From: Ectocarpus siliculosus
Taxonomy: Eukaryota > Sar > Phaeophyceae > Ectocarpales > Ectocarpaceae
Length of the DNA stretch: 13,428 nt
Direction of reading: 5' to 3'
Assembly: GCA_000310025.1 (NCBI GenBank)
Contig: FN649741.1
Coordinates: 3,312,107 to 3,325,534, forward strand
Translations under genes and position numbers: made by a program
Shown here: in pieces, positions 1 through 7,222 of the stretch
How positions within the stretch are numbered: position 1 is the stretch's first letter
Layout of the letters: each line of letters begins with the position of its first letter
The notes under the pieces: model-generated
Seen by the model: the letters and a program-made list of their open reading frames with translations, nothing else
What the model was told of the DNA's origin: nothing
The model's database searches: none

Positions 1-358
1 CATGGTTATGAGTGTGCGCGTGGTGTTTCTGTCATTTACTTGGACGGAGCTAAGCGGCTTGCCATGAAACGGTGTGTTGTAACTCTTGTAGCGGGATGGA
101 AGCTGCTGTAGCCCAATCAAAAGCTGCGCCGCCGTCTGCTAGTAAACGAAGGGGTGCCAGGGTCCCCACCATAACACGACAGCGATCATGCTTTTATGTT
201 ATCATGACCCCACCCCCTATGCTCCGCCCTCTCGAGGACGCGTGGTCAATGGCCAAACAGCAAGAGCATGCGAAATATGGGTACCCCCCCCCCCCCCCTT
301 TCCCCTCCCCGCTCCCCGCGAATCACGGGCCGTGTGGCCGGCCGTCCGAAACCAACAG
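1..358 (+). other. Intron sequence upstream of the first visible IFRD exon
   Basis: I find no coding exon here. The short open frames do not resemble the N-terminal part of the IFRD family, which should precede the exon starting near 359. The stretch ends in a long pyrimidine-rich tract that includes a run of 15 C at 284-298 and continues through about 318. It is followed by an AG at 357-358, as expected for a 3' splice region. Alternative AGs at 363-364 and 365-366 would shift the exon start by a few bases. The rest of the gene must lie to the left of the window. Confidence 0.55.
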
Positions 359-789
359 GCTTAGAGGTGACGGACAAGGTGTGCGCGGCGGCGCTGTCGG
401 GGTGGGGCCTCCTGGCCACCACGGTGTCGCGGTCTTGGGTGGCGACGCGCATGACGAAGCAGCACCTCCGAGTGTTCAGGGAGCTGCTCTCGAGCCCGGA
501 CATGGACGTGCGCATTGAGGCCGGAGAGAACCTCGCTCTCCTACACGAGAGCCGAATCATCCTGGGGCTGGTTGGCGGCGGGGAAGGGGGGTCCGCGGAT
601 TGGTCCGGAGGAGGGGGGGGGGGCGCTGCGGAGGCGGCGCAGGGCGGGGGCGAGGAGGAGGAGGAGGAGGATGAAGAGGATCAGGATGATGATGATGGCG
701 CCGCGGAGATGGAGGCGATGGATTTGACGGTGCTGTGGGAGGAGGTGGTGGAGGAGATGAAGGGGTTCATCACCGACAGCAGCAAGAAG
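359..789 (+). CDS. IFRD: IFRD exon (first visible): helical core and acidic linker
   Basis: The frame is read so that 358/359-360 completes a split Gly codon and TTA GAG follow. The protein runs through VTDKVCAAALSGWGLLATTV and the conserved RIEAGENLALLHES helix at about 510-554. A Gly-rich patch follows (about 565-647), then an uninterrupted Glu/Asp run at about 651-699 (EEEEEEDEEDQDDDDG). The exon closes with LTVLWEEVVEEMKGFITDSSKK. The donor is AAG|GTGCGG at 789/790, phase 0. Reading on past the donor gives a Gly/Arg-rich and then Ser/Leu microsatellite translation, which supports the splice site. The acidic insertion sits where family members have a variable acidic linker. Confidence 0.8.
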
Positions 790-3466
790 GTGCGGCGTGC
801 TGGAAGGCGCGGTGGGCAGGGTTGGGGATATTGTGGTTGGAGGGGAGCTCTCTCTCTCTCTGTCTCTTTCTCTCTCTCTCACACACACACGCTGTTTCTT
901 CTCTGTCGCTCTCTGCCAATTCTCTAGGGTCTCTTTTTATGCCGTGTGGTCGTGATTTTTGTCGTGTGGGGGTCACGCTGTGCGATGCATGGTGCATGGG
1001 GTAGACGTGGTGAGGGCTGGCGGGTCTTCTCGCTTTGACGGCTGCAAGCGAGCGGCGTATCATATTCCGGCTTAACACATGTGGCGGTCGACCCTCCAAC
1101 CTTTTATGAATCACCTGGGAGGGTGTTGGCGAGGTGCCTCGACTGTGTTCCGGGACCCGATTTTTCTCACCCACGCTACAAGTATCGCCACGGCCGAGAC
1201 AAGCACGCTCCCTGCCGCACGTTGCCCTACACCCGTATGTTCTTCCTTGCTGTTGTAGTGAAAATTAAAATCCCATTCTTCTTCAAACACCCCTCGGCGC
1301 TCACGCACAGGCAATCCGATGGAAAACAAACCGCACCTCGCTGATTCCGCGGCCCTATTAGTTGTAACGCCTTCGCATCTGGTTTCGACCTTGCTGACGA
1401 ACTTTTCGTGTACAACCGTACGCCCACACGCTCTCCTTCCCTTCCCTTCGTCGAACCGGACCGGACCGGACCGCTTCGGATGCTGCGCTCACACGGACGC
1501 ACGCGAGTGCAGCTGAGCCGAGAGACCAAGAAGCAGCAGCGCCGGACGTTCCGGCAGCTGTTCGCGACGATCGGGGAGAACGAGCCTCCGGAGGAGGTGG
1601 TGAGCCTGCAGAACGGCAGCCTCACGGTGGCCGACTGGGCCCACATCAAGCAGCTCAACGCCCTCCGCAGCTGCCTGCAGAGCGGCTTCCAGGTGCGCCG
1701 AGTCGAGGCAAAAAAAACAACAGAGAAACACCGCTTGTATGTTTTTGTGGACAAGGCAGGGTAGGGGGCTTGACAAGGCCGAAACTGGGCGTGGTTACTT
1801 TTGTTCTTCGCTCGGAGGAGCGCAGCGGATGGAGATGGAAGGAAGGAAATACGATTGTATCGGCATCTTGGCGGTGTTTTGTTTGGTGGAGAGCAACTTG
1901 TTTTGCCGCTCGGTGGAACGACAGAGAAGCTTGTGTTTTTTTCTTCAAGCACGGAGCATGTTGAAGTGTCGTAGGAGGAAGGCTTTGCCCCTGTCTTTCC
2001 CGTAAGGTATTCTCTTGCCCTCGTTGGGCTGTCCCGTACAACGCGTGGACACGGATGTAGTGTAGCCGAGGTGCCAGGAGTGGTGCTCTACACAGTAAAC
2101 ATTCTGGTCGTCCGGCTGCCCCCCCCCCCCCCCCCCTCCCCCCCTCTCCCTCTACTAAACCCAAAACCCAATGGATTTTTGGGTAATTTGCTTGTTGCCC
2201 CACGTCCAGGTCATTGTTGCCCCCCAATGACACTAAACCCCGGGCGGGGCCCAACCCCAAACCCTTTTCTCGAAGCCCCGCTTTCCCTCCCCCTGGGGGG
2301 GGGGGGGAAAAAGGGACAAAACCAAAAGGCAAACAAACAACTCCTGAGGGAAAACCTGGGGGTTTTCCAATGGGGGGGGAAGGGGGGGGAAAAACCCTTT
2401 TAATTTAAAAAAAACGAGGGTCGCAAAGAAAAAAAAAAAAAGCCTAACCCCTTCCCGGATAAGAAGGAGGGAGGACAAGAACCCATTTTTTTTGGGGAAG
2501 GGGCCCAAGAAAAGGGAACAATAATTAAAGAACCCCCCCCCCTTCCCCCCCCGGGCCCGGAAAAAAAAGAAAAAAAAAAATTGTCCCCCCGGCGGGGTTA
2601 AAAGGTATGGCGGTATTCNNNNNNNNNNNNNNNNNNNNNNNNNNNNNNNNNNNNNNNNNNNNNNNNNNNNNNNNNNNNNNNNNNNNNNNNNNNNNNNNNN
2701 NNNNNNNNNNNNNNNNNNCAAAGGCCGAAAATGGGGGGGGGTTTTTTTTTTTTTTTCCTTGGGGGGGGCCCCCGGATGGGAATGGGAAAGAAGGAAATTC
2801 GGTTGTTTTGGCATTTTGGGGGGGTTTTTTTTGGGGGGGGGCAAATTTTTTTTCCCCTTGGGGGAAAGACAAAAAAAATTTTTTTTTTTTTTTCAACCCC
2901 GGGGCATTTTTAAAGTTTTTGGGGGGAAGGCTTTTCCCCGTTTTTTCCCGGAAGGTTTTTTTTTGCCCCCTGGGGGGGGTCCCCTACAACGGGGGGACCC
3001 GGATTTTGGGTACCCGGGGGCCCCGGGAGGGGGCTTTTCCCCCAAAAACCTTTTGGTTGTCCGGGGGCCCCCCCCCCCCCCCCCCTCCCTCCGTCTCCCT
3101 CTACTAAGCCGAAACCCGATTGCATTTTTGGTTAGTTTGCTTGTTGCCCAGCGTCAAGCTCATTGTTGCCCCGCAATGACACTAAACCCCGGCCGTGCCC
3201 GACCCCGAACCCCTTCTCTCGACGCCGCGCTTCCCCTCCCCCTGGCGGCGGCGGCGACGACGGCACAGACCCAGATGCAGAGCAACGAGCTCCTGAGGGA
3301 AATCCTGGGGGTTTCCAAGTGGGGGGGTACGGGGGGCGAGAAGCCCTTCTACTCGAAGAACAGCGAGGTCCGCAAGCAGCAGACGACGAGCCGTACGCGC
3401 TCCCGGCATAGCAAGCAGGAGGCACAGGACCACATTTTTTTGGGGGAGGGCGCCGAGGAGAGGTGA
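359..3466 (+). CDS. IFRD: Interferon-related developmental regulator (IFRD/TIS7) family protein, 5' partial, three exons
   Basis: The model is join(about 359-789, 1513-1692, 3275-3466), about 267 residues, stopping at TGA 3464-3466. IFRD proteins are armadillo-like transcriptional co-regulators in animals and are also found in plants and protists; the role here is inferred from family only. Exon 1 carries the helical core with AALSGWGLLATTV, then MDVRIEAGENLALLHES, which matches the family's hallmark 'RIAAGE-LALL-E' helix. An acidic linker follows, then a helix ending in FITDSSKK. Exon 2 gives ETKKQQRRTFRQLF and a V-DW-H-I-K-Q-LN pattern typical of the family's conserved stretch before its C-terminal domain. 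Exon 3 gives MQSNELLREILGV and a basic tail, as in the IFRD C-terminal domain. The two visible internal junctions are phase 0 with GT-AG ends. The last intron is inflated by about 948 bases by an assembly artefact. The N-terminal part is missing because it lies outside the window. Confidence 0.85.
790..1512 (+). other. IFRD intron (723 nt)
   Basis: It runs from GTGCGG at 790 to GCAG at 1509-1512, with a pyrimidine-rich stretch (CTCTCCTTCCCTTCCC) about 70 nt before the acceptor. It contains a CT/CA microsatellite at about 848-890. The base composition is more T-rich than the flanking exons. No other gene is seen in it on either strand. Confidence 0.75.
848..890. repeat. (CT)n-(CA)n compound microsatellite
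   Basis: An imperfect CT run, interrupted by GT and TTT, passes directly into five CA units (CACACACACA). It lies within the intron, just downstream of the donor site at 790. Confidence 0.9.
1513..1692 (+). CDS. IFRD: IFRD exon (second visible)
   Basis: The acceptor is GAGTGCAG|CTGAGC at 1512/1513 and the donor is TTCCAG|GTGCGC at 1692/1693. Both are phase 0 and give 60 residues. The translation starts LSRETKKQQRRTFRQLFATI and continues through an acidic turn to VADWAHIKQLNALRSCLQSG. It joins the previous exon as TDSSKK|LSRETKKQQ and the next as SGFQ|MQSNELL. Both junctions restore family-like sequence. Reading beyond the donor loses the resemblance at once (VRRVEAKKTTEKH, then a stop). Confidence 0.85.
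1774..2618 (+). repeat. Left copy of an assembly-level duplication (clean to about 2155, then corrupted)
   Basis: This stretch matches 2719-3566 at an offset of about 945-949. It is clean up to and just past a C19 tract at 2119-2137. After that it decays into exaggerated homopolymers while still following the clean sequence at 3086-3566. For example, CTCCTGAGGG at 2341 equals the same string at 3290. A damaged copy of the last IFRD exon lies at about 2326-2516. Treat it as unreliable sequence and not as a gene or real repeat. Confidence 0.9.
2619..2718. other. Assembly gap of exactly 100 N
   Basis: There are exactly 100 Ns, the conventional placeholder for a gap of unknown size. The flanks on both sides are versions of the same locus, so the true gap is probably negative (overlapping contigs). 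Confidence 0.99.
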
Positions 3467-3566
3467 CGATGATTGACGGAGCCCCCCCCCATCCTCGCCC
3501 GTGCCCGGAACAATAAGGAGAAAAGAGATTGTCGCACCGGCCGGTGTAGAAGGTTATGCGGTAGTC
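2719..3566 (+). repeat. Right copy of the assembly-level duplication (corrupted to about 3067, then clean)
   Basis: It starts with AAGGCCGAAA, corresponding to about 1776, and follows 1774-2118 with base calls smeared into long G, T and C runs. After its own C18 tract (3068-3085) it becomes clean and contains the genuine last IFRD exon. The open frames across 2607-3107 in this stretch are translations of noise. Confidence 0.9.
3275..3466 (+). CDS. IFRD: IFRD terminal exon
   Basis: The acceptor is GACCCAG|ATGCAG at 3274/3275, phase 0. It gives 63 residues and a TGA stop. The start, MQSNELLREILGV, is the conserved opening of the C-terminal IFRD segment. It is followed by KPFYSKNSEVRKQQTT and a basic, Arg/Lys-rich tail, which resembles the conserved C-terminal motif in position and composition. 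The ATG at 3275 is internal and not a start. Confidence 0.85.
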   Translation: MQSNELLREILGVSKWGGTGGEKPFYSKNSEVRKQQTTSRTRSRHSKQEAQDHIFLGEGAEER

Positions 3567-5755
3567 GATCGACACGCAGCGTTCTTTTCCCGGCGGCGGT
3601 GGTTCATGCGGCGCTCTTTGCACGAGGAGGATTGTAGATCGCCCGGCGCTTTCGCGGCAGGCGGCATGCAGCGCTGTTGTGTGTCTTGCACGGGGTTGGT
3701 CGTAGTCATCCGGTGCGTTGGCCACCGCCGGGACGGTACTGCCGCTCTTGTTGCGCTTTGGTTTTGTTGAGCGATGGGGGGGATTGGTTTTGTTTTCGCG
3801 CCGACGAAACGCAGCCCCGGGCGGTTGCGCGAAAAGCAGTTAGTGTGTAGATCAACGTGATGCCCGCTCACTCGTTTGGATTGTTTGTGGTCGGTGGCGG
3901 CGATGTTGACTGGTGAGAGAGTTCGATCCCTAGCTTAGGTTAGTGCTGAAAGGGGTGTGGCCGGGATGTAGTGGCGGCCGCCGCTGTAACCCCCGCACTG
4001 TGACGACGTCTCTGTGAGATTTTGGGGGGGGGACGATGTTTGATTGGTCCGCCGAGTTTTTTTTTTTTTTGGTGTTTCGTGGCTTTCCTCAGGGAGGCGT
4101 TTTGGCGTCTGTTGCATGCATATCTGGGCGTTTCGCGAATTTCCCATGAAAACACCAACCGTCCGTAGGTAGTAAACCGTTCGTAGGAGTTCTCCCTGTT
4201 ACAGCCTAAACGTGCTATATGTAGGGCGCTGCAATGCGGCATGTGTATTGGGTACGGACCGGCAGCGATAGGGATGCAGAAAGTGTTCTGGGCGTTAGTT
4301 TTTATACCTTGCGGCACATGCTCTGGGGGTGTATCAGCAGGGGTCACAGGAGGAAGGAAGGCCACACACGAGTACAACAGCAGAGTGCCTTGTTTCGTGT
4401 CTCTTCCTACATTGCTTGTGTGTGTGGCGTGGCGCACGTAGACAAATGCCCTACCCATGTGCGCCAAGTGTCAGGTAGTAGGTGTCTTGGTATCATGGCG
4501 TAGAGCAAATGGTAGCTTTTTTTATGTCAAATGCGGTGTACATCAAGAATATACCAACAGCGGTAGCAACCTGCGAACGTTCACCACGACTGCATGTGTG
4601 TATGTATGCATGGTTGCGAATGACGACACGAACGCGCGGAGCAACCAGCTTGTGCAATGATTTTGCTCTATGTGCTTCGGCTGCGGTTGCGGGTGGAGAA
4701 TGAACGTATGTTGTCGAAACATTTTTTTGATGATTTCGTTTGTTCAGTCTCGCTCGAAACTATGCCTGCGCGTGAAATGAATGTGGGCGTGTACGCCAGT
4801 CATGTCTAGAGGAAGGATGTCACCGGCGGTGCAACAATTTCGAATAAGAGCCAGGTAGGTGGTCACATCTCCGGGGCCTGGACGAAGAAGGCATGGACCG
4901 GACGCTATGTAGCATGGACTTAGCTGCGAATCGTCGTGTTTCAACAACCAGGAAAAGAGCAGCAATCAATGTATGTGCTCTGCCGGTAACCAAAGCTCAA
5001 CGAAACACAGCACGAGCAAACAGCAGTCAACGCACGGATGGTTGCTTGTTGCCGGGGTTCATTTCCTTCTCAAGACGTCCGTTTCTGCTCCTCTTGGTAC
5101 TTTCGGGCGCATCGGCCTGGGTCACAGCAGAGGGAGGCACGGAGGGGGTGTTTTCGTTTTTATCACCTTTCTCTTTTTCTTGCCGTGCTTGCCTGCCACC
5201 TCTCGCGACAAGGATTACGCCGTGTTCCTTTCCCTCGTCGACCGTGAAGTGGATGTTTGTGACGAAACGCCATTCACATTTGTCTGGGCCAATAGAATAC
5301 TCCCTCTGGCCGGGAATATAGGGCCGGTTCCGGTGTTGGGTGGATACATGTTCCTTTTATTGAAACGCACCCTTGTCTGTCTGCAGTGAAACTCCAACGC
5401 TGTAACCACAGCAGTCCTCGATCGTTGTCTCCTACAAAGCACGGCTTTCGCGGTGACCCGAATCGCGTACAACCCGATCAACCGGAGAAGCAATAAGCGT
5501 GGTGAAGATCCGCCAACAACGTTCACGACGGAAGCCAAGCTACGCGAACAATAGGGTGGGAGAGGGGGTGGACACCGCACACGCAAAAAACACGCTGCAG
5601 CGAAATGCAAAGGACGAATCGGCGCCCAGAGAGGCAAAGAGGGAGGCAACTCCACCCGCTCCTGACACAAGCACTCCTCCCCTCTCCGCTCGCCCTGCAC
5701 CGCGAGGCCGACCATCTCCCAAGCAGCGCGGCGCGAAACCCACACAGCAGTGCCG
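3467..5755. other. 3' UTRs and intergenic DNA between two convergent genes; no gene seen
   Basis: About 2.3 kb separate the two stop codons. Composition shifts to more T/A-rich sequence with T runs (such as 4057-4070). The longest open frames (for example 4893-5321 and 4973-5389 on +, 5215-5829 on -) overlap each other in several frames and show no domain or family-like sequence. No tRNA or repeat array is evident. Part of each end must be 3' UTR. The extents cannot be fixed from sequence alone. Confidence 0.6.
5356..5361 (-). promoter_or_regulatory. Candidate AATAAA poly(A) signal for the minus-strand gene
   Basis: TTTATT on the + strand reads AATAAA on the - strand, about 395 nt beyond the TAG stop at 5756. 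It is an exact hexamer in a plausible place. Chance occurrence is likely enough, and some algal lineages do not rely on this hexamer, so confidence is low. Confidence 0.25.
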
Positions 5756-6919
5756 CTATCGAACCCCCTGTGTGTCTCGCATCTGCGGCCGCCGTGCCGG
5801 CGGCAGAGGCGGCGGGGCAGGAATGCCACCCGCCGCCACCACCCCGCCCGCCGCCGCCCCCCTCTGCATGGAGGCGCCAGCCGTCGCCGCCGCCGCGGCG
5901 GCCAGCCGCACCAGCTCCTTCGCCGCGCACTCCGGGCACGCCGCCCCGGCGCCGCCGCGGTCTCGCTCGTACTCCAGCGCCACCACCTGCTGCGTGCGCT
6001 GCAGGGAGGCCGTGGCCTGGCGGACGCTCGAGACGCTCGCCGGCACCACGCTCCGGAGAAGGTGCCCCAGCGAGAACTCGTGCCCGCAGGAAAACACCCA
6101 AACGGTAGGGTCCTCCGAACAATCTCCGTCAGCGGCGGCAGACGACGATGATGGCGGCGCGTCTCCTTGCGCGGCGCCGCTGTTGGTGGGACCCCGGGGC
6201 CAAGCGCTCGCGGCGTCCGCGCGGTCTCCTCTCCTCCTCCTCCTCCTCCCCGCCGCGGCTGACGTTGAACGTTCGCGCCCGGGCGCCGCCGCCGCTAGCC
6301 AAGACGATGACGCGCCGCCGTTACCCGCCCGGTGGTCGAGCATGAGAGTCAGCGGGGACGGCCCCGTAGCCGGTCCGGCGACGTTCGGGGGAGTGCCGGT
6401 CTGCTGTGCAGCGGGGCGCCCTCCGGCCGACGCTGGCGGCGTTTTTCCGGCAGACCGCATCAGCGCGAGCAAAAACTGAGGCGCGAGACCCAGCTCCCGC
6501 GCCTTGTCCATCTGTGCGACGGTGGGCCCCGGCGATGATAGGGTCACCGCCGTCGCTGCTGCTGCTGCTGCTGCCCGCAGAGGGCCGGTCGCAGCCAGCG
6601 ACGATTGCCCTCGCCATCCATCCCGCGACCCCCCCCTACCCCGCGGGCCTCCTCCCGTTGGAACACCTGAGACAAGGTCCGGTTGTGCGTGGTCGCGAGA
6701 CAGCTGCGGGAAGAAGACGGCGGCAAGCACGCGCACGCCATCCCGGTCCCCCAGCCGCGGCCGCAGGGCCACCTCGAGCGGCGGGAGGGGTAGCTCGAAG
6801 TGCCGCCAGGCGCAGAGCGCCTCGGCGAGGACGGAAGCTCGCGCGAGGATGACGGCGGCGGAGGCGGGCAAGGCCGCCGCCGCCGCCGCCGCCGCCGCCG
6901 CGGTCTGTCCCCCGCCATT

Positions 6920-6950
<31 letters not shown>

Positions 6951-7222
6951 TCGTCGTTGTCGATGGCGCCGTCGCCGGGGTCGTCGTCTCCCCTCCGCAA
7001 GCGCGTTGGAAAGACGTGCTCGTTGACCACGCGAAGCGCGGCTTCGCTCGCCACTCGCTTGGTCTCGGCCGTCGCTTCATCGTCAGTCGCCGCCGTCGCC
7101 GGCGTGCCTCCTGTTGTTGTCGTAGGTCCTGGATGAGACTGTTCGACGCCGGGGAAGGTACGACCTTTTCCCCCGAGAATGAGAGCGGCCTCGCCCGGTG
7201 CTCCTTGTTCACCCCGTGCCTC
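5756..7222 (-). CDS. Terminal exon of the large minus-strand gene (half-RING end)
   Basis: The acceptor is TTTTGCGCTCCTAG|GAGGCA at 7223/7222 with a good pyrimidine tract, phase 0. The exon gives 488 residues ending at TAG 5758-5756. The helix ETKRVASEAALRVVNEHVF lies at 7090-7035. Next come Gly and Ala runs (about 6990-6870, the latter written in GCC/GCG codons), then ARASVLAEALCAWRHFELPL and, further on, VAQMDKARELGLAPQFLLAL. The Cys/His element is VWVFSCGHEFSLGHLL (about 6100-6053), with CPECAAKELVRL near 5938-5903. No upstream CxxC is visible, so only one zinc site of a RING could form. A rival frame from 7212 is Arg/Ser-only and less protein-like. Confidence 0.75.

Larger units (their letters stand above)
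1693..3274 (+). other. IFRD intron, artificially lengthened by a gap and duplicated flanks
   Basis: The intron runs from GTGCGC at 1693 to CACAGACCCAG at 3274. Its apparent length is 1582 nt. Removing the roughly 948-nt false duplication (2138-3085) would leave about 634 nt, in line with the neighbouring 723-nt intron. Reliable sequence is 1693 to about 2155 and about 3086 to 3274. What lies between is corrupted base calling and Ns. Confidence 0.75.

Noticed and set aside
72-518. 148-codon open frame on the + strand starting at 72
   Set aside because: It overlaps the start of the real IFRD exon in another frame and crosses the poly-C tract. The translation before the exon does not resemble the IFRD N-terminus.
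1227-1952. 241-codon open frame on the - strand
   Set aside because: It overlaps the IFRD exon at 1513-1692, which has clear family sequence on the + strand. The minus translation shows nothing recognisable.
2160-3067. Possible hypermutated (RIP-like) repeat
   Set aside because: The changes are not C-to-T. Each base tends to take its neighbour's identity, which fits failed base calling better than any known mutation process.
2233-3107. Open frames running through the N gap with long Phe, Gly, Lys and Pro runs
   Set aside because: They are translations of homopolymer noise and of 100 Ns read as X, not coding sequence.
3918-3935. GAGAGTTCGATCCC, similar to a tRNA T-loop
   Set aside because: The five bases on either side of the loop do not pair, and no acceptor, D or anticodon arm can be placed upstream.
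4893-5389. Overlapping + strand open frames of 138-142 codons in the intergenic region
   Set aside because: Two frames overlap without either showing family-like sequence, codon bias like the neighbouring exons, or splice support.
5499-6479. 326-codon open frame on the + strand
   Set aside because: It lies antisense to the terminal exon of the minus-strand gene over most of its length. It translates into Pro/Arg/Ala/Ser strings typical of GC-rich antisense frames, with no domain-like segment.
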